This document shows positions 23,948 through 37,300 of a DNA stretch of 64,000 bases, one piece after another (position 1 is the stretch's first letter; each line of letters opens with the position of its first letter). Origin of the DNA: Hybos culiciformis (lineage: Eukaryota; Arthropoda; Insecta; Diptera; Hybotidae); assembly GCA_964007475.1 (NCBI GenBank), contig OZ023273.1:25779557-25843556 (forward strand), read 5' to 3'. A model generated the notes under the pieces. The model was given only the letters and a program-made list of their open reading frames with translations, was not told the origin of the DNA and did no database searches. The translations under genes were made by a program, and so were the position numbers.

Positions 23948-24287
23948 GGCGCCGTGACATTTGCCGCGGGACATTTGTCCGCGATGAAATTTGTATGGAA
24001 AACTTCGCGGACAAATGACATTTTGCAAAATGACATTTGTCCGCGATTGAATTTTCAAACTTTAGCGGACAAATGTCATTTTGCAAAATGTCATTTGTCC
24101 GCGATTGAAATTTTAAATTTTTAGCGGACAAATGTCATTTTGCAAAATGTCATTTGTCCGCGATTATTTTTTTTTGCTGACAAATGACATTTTGCCAAAT
24201 GACATTTGTCCGCGGCGGACAAAAGTCATTTCGAATCATTTTGATGTCCGCGATACAAAAACAAATCGCGGACAAATGTCCAACCCC
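23948..24287. mobile_element. Transposon made of an array of 39-bp palindromes, 9-bp TSD
   Basis: The left end is GGCGCCGTGACATTTGCC; the reverse complement of the right end is GGGGTTGGACATTTGTCC. TAATTTTCT flanks both ends (23,939-23,947 and 24,288-24,296). Inside are five near-perfect palindromes built as gcggacaaatg.catttt, gc, then the inverted half: 24,007-24,045, 24,065-24,103, 24,124-24,162, 24,176-24,214 and a degenerate 24,215-24,252. Half-units sit at each end. Spacers of up to about 20 bp are AT-rich. There is no coding capacity. The gacatttg core is shared with the element at 13,630. Confidence 0.85.
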
Positions 24288-24975
24288 TAATTTTCTTAGC
24301 AAGAACAAAAAGAAACAGAAATTTAAAAGTAATGTCAAAAAATGGTTCATTTATGCTTAACTGTTTGTATTCATTTGGATCGTATATTAAATGAAGGTAT
24401 AAACAAGAAATAAATATAAAAAAAACAATTACAATACAAATTAACTGCACAAAAATAAACGTTTAAAGTTAGAATTAAAGTCAACATTGCAATAAGTTAG
24501 AATTTAAAATATAAATAAGAATTACATGTGGATTTGAAACCTTTATAAAATGTTTAAGTTGGTGAGAAATATAAAGGTTACAAAATTTACATGCATTTAT
24601 TTTGAAGAGTTTCAAATCTTGTTTATAATATCTGTGCTAATTATAATTATTTACGGCTCTCATGTCTATTTGTTCTTTCGTTGAATTACTTGTTTGTATT
24701 ACTCGATAATGCCAGCCATCACAAGCTCATCATTGCAATCTCAAATTCATTTCAGAATATTAATAGAGCACAAAATCAAAAAAATTAATTTTATAGGTTC
24801 CAGAATTCATTCTATGACTCATTAATCGGCAATAACACAGAAATGATTTTCTAGAAAATCCACTTTAAATTATGAAGCATTGACAAAAAAAATCGAATCA
24901 CTCTGAGTATCTCGGAAAGTATCTCAAAGTAAAGGCTTATCAAAGTATATACTTATCAACGAGGATAAATTAGAT

Positions 24976-25192
24976 CATAGATTAAGAATACACATATATT
25001 GTTAGCTTCATACGACATTATTTTTGGTGTTTTTATGTGAATGTGTTAGTAAAACAAAATAAAATACTTGATAATTATCAATATATGAAAAGAATTTTAT
25101 TTAGTTTTACTAACACATTCACATAAAAATACCAAAAAAATCTGAAAAAATGTTGTATGAAGCTATAAATCTTTCTGTATTCTTAATCTATG
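24976..25192. mobile_element. 217-bp foldback element upstream of Max
   Basis: The arms CATAGATTAAGAATACA (left) and its inverted match at the right end continue into a second matching block, gtttttatgtgaatgtgtta near 25,029 and its inverse near 25,105. ATTAGAT flanks both sides (24,969-24,975 and 25,193-25,199), a 7-bp direct repeat probably representing a 7-8 bp target duplication. The superfamily is not certain. Confidence 0.75.
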
Positions 25193-25668
25193 ATTAGATC
25201 CAAAGATCCTCGTGAGAAAAAAAAAATTGTACCTATCATAAAATTTATGTTTAATATTGTATGAAGAAAGATTTATTGAAAAACTGTTTAATAGACAATA
25301 GAGTAGTTATATTTTATTTATTTAATTATTAGTAGGTAGCTTTATTATTTAACTTTATAATACAAATAAATTTTAAATTATTAATTAATTATCACAGATG
25401 ATCTGATATTCTTCAAAGACTACATTCCATTAAATTATTTTAAAACCAAAATTAAGTATGCCACATGAAAAATCAACACTATCTTCCCGGGACTATTAAA
25501 GATGGCTTTGGTTAGGGAACAGTGAACTTTGTAAAAAAAGCGAACAAAATCTCAAAATTATTAAAAAAAAATTAAAAAAATATCTTTTTAAAAAAAATAA
25601 AAAAGATAAAAATCCAAAAATTATTGCAAACAAAGTGTGAGAAATTCTTTATTTAATTTTAAAAAAAC

Positions 25669-28600
25669 ATGAGCGAAGATGATCGCGATGTCGATATTGA
25701 GTCCGAAGATGTAAGGAACGAAGAAAATTAATAAAAAATTTTATTGCACGAAAAAAAAATTGAAAATTTCTTATTTTTTTATTTTTAGGATGATCAAGAC
25801 GATGGAGATTCACCAGACCAATCCAAATTATCAACGCCAACACGAAATGGAAATTCTGGAAATTTTTCTCAGGTCTGAACTGAATCTGAAATATTGTTTT
25901 TATTCCGTAAAAAGTTTCATATAACTATTTAACTATATTTTTAATTTTTCATAATGAGCACGCCATGTTTTTTTTTGTTTCCTCTTCGTCTGTCAAATTG
26001 TCACGTGGACCTTTATTATTATTTTCCTTCATTATTAGGTAGCTTTTTTTTTTTGTTGGTTGTTTTTTGTAAATATTTTTTTTTTTACCCAAGATTTCAT
26101 TTCATGTGCTTGCTTCTTTTGCGTGGTGTTTGTTTGGTATTTTTTTGTTGGATTTTTTTTCAACATAATTTTTTGTTGTTTTTGAAGGGCAGAAGAGAGA
26201 GGTTTCATACCCATAAAATAAAAGATAACGAAAGCAAAAAAAAAAAATATAAATTACATATATCGAACGAAAATAATAAATTCTTGTAATTGTTAAGTGT
26301 ATTTTTTTTTCATACAATAATAGCAATAAATTTAATTTAAGTGACAGGGAAAGTTATTATTTTATTAATTAGTATTAGCTCTACCAATACCACAAGAGTA
26401 GGTATAGGTACCTATAATTTGTTTTCGTGAAAAAGTAAATCAAAAAAAAAAAATTTAGCTTTTCTTTCCGAATAAATTCAAATTAATGGACTTTGAATAA
26501 ATAATTTTCTAAAACCTACAACCTAATACTTAGGTATCTTTTTTAAAAAATCTTATTTAAGAACTAAATATTAACCCTTCCTTTTGAACCCATTTTTAGA
26601 ATAAATTCATTACTAGGTAGATAGATAGGTAGATAGATGCATATATCTAAGATTTCTTCTTTTTTTTTATAAATGAAATTAAAATTAATATTGATATTAG
26701 CACAATGAAATAAACATAACAGTGTCAATTACCTACGAATAAAATAATCTTGGATTTTAATCAGCTCCAAACAAATACATAAGCATTTAGTTACATATGG
26801 AATTGTTTTTTTTTTTGTTCTTTTACGTCGTAAAATATGCACAAAAAGCACATAATAATAATTATTTACAAATTTTCTATTTTTGATGTAATTTTTTTGG
26901 GCTTATTCATTTTTGTAAGTTTGTTTAATTTTTGTCAGTTTGTTTAAAGAGTTTCTTAACAAAAAAATACAACAACATTAGTGGCACTTTTGCCAGAACA
27001 ACCTATTTGTGTGGGATATTTTGATATTACGTAAGCTTATTTTTGCGCGTAATTTATATATTTTTTCAAGTAAAAAAGAAATGGTACTCTCGCTCGCTGT
27101 TGATTGTGATGCAAGGCATAAATATTCATACCTTTATATTAGAAAATTACATTTTTATTTTAAATTTTCGAAATTATAAGAAAAAAATTAATAGGTATCT
27201 ATTTAATTTTATTTTAGGCAGAGAAGCGAGCCCACCATAATGCTTTAGAACGAAAGAGACGTGATCATATCAAGGATAGTTTTACATGTTTACGAGAAGC
27301 AGTACCATCACTTCAGGGAGAAAAAGTAAAAACTTAACTTTTTTTATTAATAGAAATTTACTAATTTTTACTTCTTTTTTTTTTCAAATTATTTTTATGA
27401 TCTGTTTGGATTATATCAACATTTATTGTTCTTAAATTTATTGATAATATTGATTCTTGTTGATGAGTATAGGCTAGTCGAGCTCAAATTCTTAAAAAAG
27501 CCGCTGAATATATTCAATTAATGCGTAGAAAAAATCAATCTCACCAACAAGACATTGATGATCTCAAGAAACAAAATAGTATTTTAGAAACACAAAGTAA
27601 GCTATTCTACCTCTGTTCTAATAATCTAAAATATTTAGAGTAAATATTAATATTTAAGCTCTAAGAATTGATAATATTTTCAATTTAAGACAATTGATTT
27701 TTTAAAATTATAACGCATAATGAACAGATTAAATTGTTATTAATAAAAAAATAAACTTGTAATTTTCGTTTTCGTCTAGAATATTTTCGAAAAGGATTAA
27801 AACGAAATGCAGTGATTAATTAGAAGTAGTTAGAAACAACCAGTATTTTCATAAAAATGTTTGTGATAGATTTATAAAAATAAAACTTTATTTTTATTCG
27901 TAACATTCAACATTGCATAAATAAAACATTTATAATTTCATAAGAAAACCATAAAAATAAAAATAGTTAAAATCAGAATCGAATTGGTTAAAAATAAAAT
28001 AGATTGTGATAAATTAAAACTGGAGAAATAGATTAACATTACATTTATATAAATTCATGAATTTCATTAATGTATTTATAAATATTAAATGGACGTCGAG
28101 GACTACAGGAGAACTGAAACTTAACAAATCATCGTAATTCTCTTTTCTATTTGGATCCGCAAAACACATTACTAGTACTAACTAATATATTTTCGCCTTT
28201 ATAATATTTGTATGTACATATTTACATACCTAAGATCTACATTTTTTAAGATAAGCAGACTTATGAAATGTTAAGAACGTTAAGCATACTTCAAGAAATT
28301 TATTGCAAGAAATTCTAAGTTCCCGATAAATGTAATTTTTAACATTATTCTAAAAATACCCTTTTTTAATGAAGAGTATAATGAATTTTTTTGATTAGTG
28401 GTTATTGGACAATGCATGTGGATAGGATAATTATAAAGTACATATAGTAATAGACATAAAGATTAACTGTGTTGTGGAGTTGTTGGTTTTAATTCTAGTT
28501 ATTAAATACATGATTTATTTTTACAATAAATACGATTTACTAATAAAAGACAAATCATAAATAATATATCCCGCCTTCTTAACATGGCACGAACGATTTC

Positions 28601-29782
28601 AACTAATCACAGAGAAAATATTCAAAAAATTTCTGTGACCGCTTAATTGTGTTACCTTTTAAGTCTAGTTACGCTGATTTTACAATGCTCGACACTTCAT
28701 TATAGAAATTACTCACAATTTTCACCTTTCTAGGTTTATAATTAAAGTTTCTATACTAGTTACAAAAAAATTGTATGTATGCATATGGATTTATTTCTTG
28801 AATTTGGGTTTTGTATAATTGATTTGATTTAAATTTATAAACATATTTATAAATTTTTATATAAACTATTTTAACAAAACATATGTAAATATATAATATG
28901 TGCTAACCGCTACTTCGTAGGTGTATATGTAGTGTTCATCGCCGTTAAAAACTACTACATATTTTAGTTTCACGAATTTTGGATTCATTTATACTACTAT
29001 AGTAGAATGAATGATAATAAAAAATCATATCATTATTATTAACTCGCAAAAAGCCTAAATATGAATTAATTTTCTTGATTTTCAATATGTGTATGTAAAT
29101 GTCGTAAATTGTTTTATCTATTTCTGATGTTAAAATTTTGTGTCCCATAATAGGTATTAAAAAAATATTTTGAGCATTATTACGTGAAAAAATGCTTAGA
29201 AATTGATTTTATCGATTGATCGATACGAATAAATCTATTTGATGAGAATTCCACTCCCAGTTGTGTATGTTTCTTTAAGTTTGTTAATGTGCGTTTATTA
29301 ATGAAACTAATATTATTTGGAATTCGTTCTTCACAATGGATTTTAAAAAAAAATAAAAAATTTTAAAATGTTTTTTGTAAGAACGAAACAAAAAAAATAG
29401 TAAGTATCGTTTCCAAAAAAAGCTTAAATATGAAATTATATTTATATATATATTACAATATTTAGTAGGAATAATGAATGATTTATTTCTTACATAATCA
29501 ATAATGATATTTTCTTGGTCACTTTTTGTTTCTACCAAAAAAGCCAAGATCAATTTTAATATTAAGTTAATTTAAGATTAAAGATATTATTCTTACATGT
29601 ATTTAATCTTAAACATTTCGATTTTAGTCCGGCAGTTAGAACGTGCCAAAGATACTTACACATTAAATGGTTACCCGCAGGCGGAAAATGTTAAATCAGA
29701 AGCGTCTGACACTGATGACGAAGAAGAGCTCCAACAACAGTCTAATAAAAAGTTGAAAATATCAACAGCATACAATTCGTAG
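25669..29782 (+). CDS. Max: MAX, bHLH-leucine zipper partner of MYC/MAD proteins
   Basis: Five exons join in frame: 25669-25710 (ATG), 25789-25872, 27218-27325, 27473-27596 and 29628-29782 (stop TAG), 170 residues. All introns are GT-AG. An acidic N-terminus ([14 protein letters not shown]) precedes the DNA-binding basic region [20 protein letters not shown], whose His, Glu and Arg contacts for the CACGTG E-box are intact. Helix-loop-helix follows ([32 protein letters not shown]), then a zipper ([20 protein letters not shown]) and an acidic C-terminus with a terminal basic patch ([10 protein letters not shown]). MAX homodimerises or pairs with MYC, MAD/MNT and MGA family partners in the nucleus. 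The exon split between EGK-like loop residues and the zipper matches animal Max. A 2-kb intron separates the last two exons. The second exon (25789-25872) is phase 0 at both ends and could be alternatively spliced. Confidence 0.96.
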
Positions 29783-32700
29783 TTATAATGGTGAATTTCT
29801 TTCGGGATTGGCTTATGAAAATTAGAAATTTTTGGGAGAAATTTAATTGAAAAAAAAAAAATAAAATTATATAATTGTATTTAATTATATTTATATTAAA
29901 ATTTTAAACACAAAAAGCTTTTTTTTTGCAATTTTTTTTAGTTGTTAAGAAAAAGAAATTACAAACTCTTTAAGTTTAAAAATTGATTTTTTTTATTTAA
30001 TAAATATTATATTTTAATTAAGATTTATTAATTTATTATATATATTTTAAAAATATTGTAAGATAACTTTCTACTCTATTATATTAGTATTAAGAAAAAA
30101 AAAACAAAATATATGTGTATAAAAGATAAAACAAAATAAAAAAAAAACAAATTTTCAAAACAAATATACAATTTTTCTTATTTTTTTTTGCGTGTAATTT
30201 TTTCATGTACCTACACCTATTAAAACTTGAGAAATTTTCTAGTTGAAAGATTTTTAATCTGTACAAACATTAATAATGTATGAGTAAAATTATTTACTCA
30301 TGTGTTTTGATGCTGCTTTTCCAAATTGTATTACATAATATACAAAAGGAATTTGATATTTAAAAAAAAAAAATTGTACTTAAATTGGCTGTCTTAAATT
30401 TTCAATTTCTTTTTATTTTTGATTTGAATTAAGAGCGTTTTAAATTTAAATATGTAGATACTTAAATTTTTTTATAAAAACACTTGGCTAATTCAAAATG
30501 AAATCAAAATCGTATAAAAAACTTATCTCTCCTAGCATCCGTTTAGGACAAAAAAAGATTCTCATTTTAAAATAGATGTAATATAAGTAAAAATAAAATC
30601 TTGATTTACTTTTAAAACAGCTGTTTATAAACACTTTCTTATTAACAACTTTATAAAAAATAATAATTATAATTTTATTTTTAAACTAATTTTAGCTTGA
30701 AGGCAAGAGGGCGTAAATAAATGGAATTAAATTGTTTTTTTGAAAAATTAATTTTTATTTATTCTTTTTCATACACTTGCATACATCAATACGCCATTAT
30801 ATTGATGAAAAATATATTTAACGATCACCTTTGCATGTAGGCGTAATTAATCTTCTAGATTTTTATTCGACAGTACAATTATAATAAGCCCAACATTTTT
30901 TTTCGGTTCCTTTTTTCGCTTATGGATATATAAGCTTTGAAAAAAACGAGAAAGAAAAAAAATGTTTACCGGGGCTTTGTAAAACTCCGATCACTTTTGC
31001 TATGTCGGTTCTATTCTAAAAACCGCTTTTTTACATTTCTAACATTAAGTTTCTATCTTTTCCTTTCTAAAACAATAAAATATAAGAATTTGAAAATACT
31101 AGTTTTTTTTTAATGAGACGAATTGAAAAAAGGTTTGGGTTTATTTTAATATTACTTTCGAATAAAAATCAAGAAAATCGAACATCATTTGGTCGTTTAT
31201 ATTTATTTTTCATCTACTTAATCTTTTATCATCATCACTATTTGGCTAGCATAAGTATTTATAGACTTTCTCAATTGTATAGAAATTAGGAATAAAAATT
31301 TAGTTAAATTTTTTGATCTGTACAATTAAAATTTTAGTTCAATAATTCAGGAAAAAAAATAACATTAGTTCTTATTACGATATTCGGAATATATAAAATT
31401 ATTTTTATTTTTATACAATTTTTTTTTTTTATTTTTATGATTTTTATTTTTATGATATTTTTATTTTTATAATATTTTTTAAGGCTTATGTCAAACGCAT
31501 TATGTGTCGTACAATCCTTTACTTCATTTGGTAGGGAATTGTACTTATGTTCGTGTTGCTCAAGTTATCAATTTGTTTAGTTATCAAAATTTAGTTTATG
31601 TATCTTGCATTAGAGATGTGATTGTTGTTTCTATCTTTTGTCGTGTAATTGTGTGATAAGGTAGAACGATGAATACATACTTAAATTGAATTTGTGTTAT
31701 TAAGTTTTTAATCTCATCTAAATAAATTTGTTTAAATTTTTATATATGTAGATATTTTATAACATTTACATACATATAGAGGTAGTTGTAATTTAAAAAT
31801 CTCAATCGATGAAAAATATATATGAATATTATATTCCCTTCCTTATAAAAAGAGTTAAAAAAAATAAATGTAGGCCATTAAGCGGGATCTCATTTTCTGG
31901 AACAATATTGGAATAACAAAAAGGAATCATGTTATTTATTGCAGAAGTGATACGAACAAATAATGGTTCTACTTCATTATTCAAAGATATTTTAAATCCT
32001 ATTATTAAGAAAATATTTAAATGATAATGAAGGTCTATAGAGAAAAATTTTCCTTGGAAGAAAATCTATATCTTTCTAAAAGAAAAATTTATATAAAAAA
32101 CCATTAAGATAGTAATCAATGTTTTTTTTTTCTGTTTTTTCTTTATGCCTTTTATTTATTTTTATTTAATTTATACCCTGAAGCTTCCAAGAACAAAAAC
32201 AAAAAATATAAGACCAAAAATTCAGTTTTCAACAAGTAGTAGAAATATTTATGCAAAGAAAAAAAAATATTTATTTTACATTTGACATTCACACACGACA
32301 CCGTGTACATGTAAAAAAAAAAACAGAAGGAACAGTTTTTTTTGTAATTGAATGTTTCTGCTTCTTGCTCACTACTTTAATGCCAAGCGTGGAGAAATCT
32401 GTAGAGTTGCCATTTAAATTCATGCTTAGATTTAAAATAGAAAAATATATAGTTTATTAGTTAGTAAATAAATAAATCTTAAATGTTACTTTTAGTTGCA
32501 ATTGAAAGAACTGTTTATTAAAAAGAAGGTACCTAATTTACTATTTCAATAATAAAAGTTTAATATCTACGAACCTAGAATTGGGAAGATGTACCTATGC
32601 ATATATTATACAGTTTTCATAATTTACGTGCATTGAACAATTTATGACTTATGTTTATTTTAATTCGTTAATTAGGTTTCGATTGAAACAGGGACTGGCT

Positions 32701-34152
32701 ATACTTCGCCTTTGTAGATATTTTTAGTCGTAAATGGATAGATAACAAAATTTAGATTTAATTTGAACAAACATTTATTTTAATTTGTATTCGCCCATGA
32801 TATTACACTAACATGTTAAAGCATTTTATAATACATAATATAAATCTAATATTTACACATAATAACTTTTTTTAAGTTAAGACCAAGGAAATATTTTCCG
32901 TGATATGCTAGGAATAAAAATATTCGATTATATAAATTTTATTTATATCCTAGTAATGTGTTTGCTTTCAAATTGTGTTATTTTCTGAAGACAAAACAAA
33001 AACATTAGTAAAAAAAAATGTTTACATTTCCTGATTACATAAGCATTTAAGTGACTTCGTATTAACTGTATGTGAAAATGTTGATTTTCTTTATGAAGAA
33101 TAAAATGAACATATTTGTATATAATGTGTAGAAACACATTACAATACATAAATTTCCGATTTTAAATTTCTATCATAAAACTTAATTATAAATTTCTCAA
33201 TTTTTCTTCAACACAAGTATTATGTAGTTAAATCTATTGGTACATTATTTGTAAATTAAAAGAAATTGATGTTAATTTTATAGTAGTGCAAGTGTTAATT
33301 CAATAAAAAAATAATTACATTTAACTAATAAAACATTTATAGTTGATAGCACGTTTCAGATTGGCTAGTTCAATTCTTGTTTGAATCCACATCATTTTGT
33401 GGCCTAAAACAATTTAATTCTAGACTTAATTTCCAGGGAAAAATACTTGAGTTAGTTTGGCTTGATTTTTGAACGTGCAATACGTGCTTCAAGAAAATTA
33501 AGATCCTATTACACTTAGCTCAATACCATCCTCCCCGTTCTAACAAAATTAACTTTTCATTTGGACTTCAGCCAGTAATAAATAAGTTAGTAAAATTTTT
33601 TATTATTTAATAATGAATTATTCATTACTTAATGAAATTCTAAATCTAAGAAATTTCGCTTTATTGACTGCATTAATATTAATCAAGTTTTTAATTTATT
33701 TTGTAATTTCATTTACGATATTATTGAAAACTTCGTACCAGTCTTCAACTATTTTACTAGAGCTGTTCGTCTTCTATAGACTTATTTGGAACTTCAGCAT
33801 TAGAATAAATTTTTATTTTTTTTGTTTTTTTTGAATTAAATAATTAAGTTATAAAATGATGTATTCCTAGAATTTGTTTTTGTAAAATATTGTTTCAATT
33901 CCTATAATAAATAAATAAATAAATACGTCTACATATATGTAGGTACATGCAAAACAAATTTTACGCTATATCTACATAAGTTTGAGAGTAAATTTTACAA
34001 GCTAATAAACATGTCTTAACTTAAAAGTTAGAATCAAAAGCAATATATTCTTCTTAATTTTTTACTTAAATTTTAAATTTTGTTCTTATTCTAAATGAAC
34101 GCTCGAAATATAGATATTGAAATAAAATAAGACATATATAATCATTTACAAA

Positions 34153-34208
34153 TTTACATATTTAGCACCAGTAGCGAATGCTAAATATGTAAATGATAGT
34201 AGCGAATT
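34153..34208. repeat. Hairpin followed by a 10-bp direct repeat
   Basis: tttacatatttagc (34,153-34,166) and its exact inverse gctaaatatgtaaa (34,180-34,193) form a 14-bp stem. agtagcgaat occurs at 34,170-34,179 and again at 34,199-34,208, bracketing the right arm. This could be an excision or replication-slippage scar. Confidence 0.55.
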
Positions 34209-34227
34209 GGAACAATCAATAGAATAT

Positions 34228-34313
34228 TTTCGAGTGTTCTGAAAAATAGATTTAGAAATTCATTTCCTTTATTACCCACAGGAATCCAGTTTCAATTTTT
34301 AGAACACTCGAGA
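34228..34313. repeat. Short foldback, 85 bp
   Basis: Left TTCGAGTGTTCTGAAAAAT and right AATTTTTAGAACACTCGAG are inverted copies with one or two differences. No target duplication was recognised. Confidence 0.5.
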
Positions 34314-37300
34314 TTAGCCAACTTTTGCTTAAAATTTTTTTTCGTAACATAATATGCATTCATGGTCAAAGCTAGGGGAGATTTAACATTTAGATAGAAA
34401 TGTGGCACTATGTAGATATTACAATTCCAAAACAATTTTTAGTTTGCATAATTTTCTCTTCCCAAAGTTGGTGTTGAGAGATGCTACAATTATGATTTAT
34501 TAAGAGAACCTATTGTCAACATTTTAGGAGTCAACCACTGGATAGACCTCTTATTTGACCGATGATAACACTTTAATTAATAAACTAAAAATTCGAAGAA
34601 TTCAAAAATTGTTTTTAAAAATGCCATACTCATTTTGTTATAATTTGATTAAAATGCATTAAATTAATTCTATTTTTATTTAAATTGTTAGGAATTATTA
34701 AAGAATATCAATTTTTATACCACTAAGAATATTTCGTTACTGCACAGTCAATTTTTTTAATGTTCGTTCATTCTGATTTTTTTTGTAAACATTTATCTAT
34801 ATTGTTGTTGTCAAAGCTCAACAAAGAAATTAAATGATAAGATCCTGTCTAAGGGAAATGGGGTGGAATTATTCTATTATAACAGAGATAACAATTCTAT
34901 TCATATGTATATGAATACAATTATATATAATTTATAATGTTTATCACATTTTCTTTTTTCAATTTAATGTTATAATTTAATGTGTGTTAATGATTTTATA
35001 ATCTTTAAAATTTAACAGTTTTACAATAATTTAAAGAAATATATATGTATATAAGATAAGATTTTGTCACATTTGTATCTTGGTAAGATGTATATATCAT
35101 ATTCATTGTAGATGTTTCTTATATAGTGGAAATCATTTTATTTTTCTAAATTATCAATTTCAATATCCCGCAATTATAATAATTCAATATAAATTCAATA
35201 TAAATAAGTAACTATAGTACAAGATGTACTGTTTATCGAAACTACTTAACATTTCTTACATATTATTATCTATGTAAAAGAATTTGACTTTTATGATTGT
35301 TGCAAAAAATTCAGTAGTTTTCATTTAGCCCTTTAATAAAAAAAAAGGTCTAAAAAAATGAATAACTCAGTAATCCTTTAGCTTGTTTAATACGTAATTT
35401 AAATCTTAATTTGTGACAACTTGTGGGTCCGGACAACCATAAAATTCAAAAGGGCATTGTTTTCGAGATATTTCCGAAAACTAAAAATCATCACTCTTAC
35501 AATTTTTAAGTAATTACATGGTAAACAAAAACTATAATGTAAATTATGAAATTATTTTGAATAAAAATACAAGCTAGCCATAAATATAAAAATGAACATC
35601 GATATTCTTAATGTCTATACTTAGGGTTTATACATAGATCTTGAAGATGAAAATTGTAATAAAGAGAAATTTAATATGAGTGTGACATTTCAAAAAAAAG
35701 AAAAGTTTTTTTTATTTCGCCCTAAAAATAAACGAAAGTATTTTGAAAGGATCACTGTTTACACACGAAACAATTTCTTCTTCTTCTTCATCTAAATATA
35801 CAATCAATCTGAAGATGAGGGCTTGGATAAACATTGAATGAATATAATGTCAAGTGAAGATATTGTAGTTAACCATTAAACAGGGTTTAAATAATATTTT
35901 GTTCTGCCATAAACATAACATTTAGTTCTAACCACATAACTTATATTATATTATATTTTTAAATTTTTCTGTTTATAGTATAACAAAATCTTAGTTCTTT
36001 TGGTTATGATTTCTTGATACTACTAGATGTTTTTAAATGATATATTTTCCATTTTTTTTTGAAAAAATTTTAATTTTCTAAGATTGAAATTCATAATTAA
36101 ACAATTTTTGGATCAAACAGAGGTTCGAACAATATTTTCAGATTAATATAATTCTTTAAAAAAACTATATGCCAGATATCGTAATTTAATTTTTTTCGTA
36201 AATCCTTTTTATTCTATTTACGTTTCTTAAGAATTTGTTAACTTTTTATTAAAAAAAAAAAAGATTTTTTTTTTGAAAAATAAAAAAAAAGAAAATTCTT
36301 CTTTTTTTTTTTGATTATCCTAAATCAATATTTAAAATTGAAAAAACACAATTTTATGTTTCTTTGATTTCGTTTTACTTTTTATTTAGCAGATAGACAA
36401 TAATGTGGGAATTTCTTAATATTTTTGTACATCCAACATTACCTATATTAAGAACATAGCTACATATACAATATATATATAATATACAGATATTTTTAGT
36501 ATGTAGGTACATTTTCGGTATACATACATAAAAGTAGCATAACGAACAAAAAGTCACAGTGAACCTTTTTTTTTTTTTTTTTTTGGATCAATTGGGGAAA
36601 ATGTTCAAAGGATTCATCAAATTTAACGTAAAAAAAAAATAAAAAATTAAAATTTTGAAATCATTATCCTTCAATATTTTGTCTTGACAAAGATTTTTAT
36701 TTAATTACTATGAATTATTTAAATTTTTGGGACAAAATCATTCTTATTATTATTATTTTTTTTATTTTTAGTTTTTTGTTTATATATTTCATTTAAATTA
36801 AATTGAATCAAATAAAATTCAAAAGGCATATTTGTATCGAAACTGAATTTTTTCTTTTTACAATAAGAAATATTCGGTGATGTAATAAGGAATTTTTCAT
36901 CGTTGACTTGAATACGTGCAGCTATTAAGTTACAATTTTTTTTCTTTCGGTATATTAGAATTTATTTAATTTTAAAAAATAAGTTTTGATACGAAAAAAA
37001 GATAGATTTCGCACTAAATCACTCAGTTCGCACTTATTTTTTTTATTCCCTATGAAAAGTAAAGCAAAAAAATATTAGATATGAAAATATTTGGCAAATG
37101 AATTGAAAACAAAAATGATATATTGATTTTAAAAAAAATATATCCTATTTTTGGCGAGTCGAACTTTATTTTATTACCAAATCAGATGTGAGTTTCAATT
37201 TCGAAAAAAAAATTTCTTGCAAGTAAATGAATTAGATTAACATTATTGTTTTTATATCAAAATCTGAAAAAAAAACACAGCTGATGAATAGAAGCATTCT

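Larger units (their letters stand above)
23626..25668. promoter_or_regulatory. 2-kb divergent intergenic region between SET and Max
   Basis: The two start codons face away from each other across 2,043 bp, so both promoters and 5' UTRs must lie here unless upstream non-coding exons exist. No TATA box or initiator can be singled out in such AT-rich DNA. The spacer contains two transposons (23,948-24,287 and 24,976-25,192). Confidence 0.5.

Noticed and set aside
24007..24281. Regularly spaced repeats resembling a CRISPR array
   Set aside because: The repeats are full palindromes in a eukaryotic transposon with terminal repeats and a target duplication; spacers are AT-rich and similar to each other.
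23758..24350. Cys/His-rich open frames near the SET start
   Set aside because: They read through the palindrome array, where the repeat gives repeated residues; not coding.
25954..26289. 111-residue hydrophobic frame in the Max intron
   Set aside because: Phe/Leu-rich translation of T-rich intron sequence; no signal peptide logic or conserved motif.
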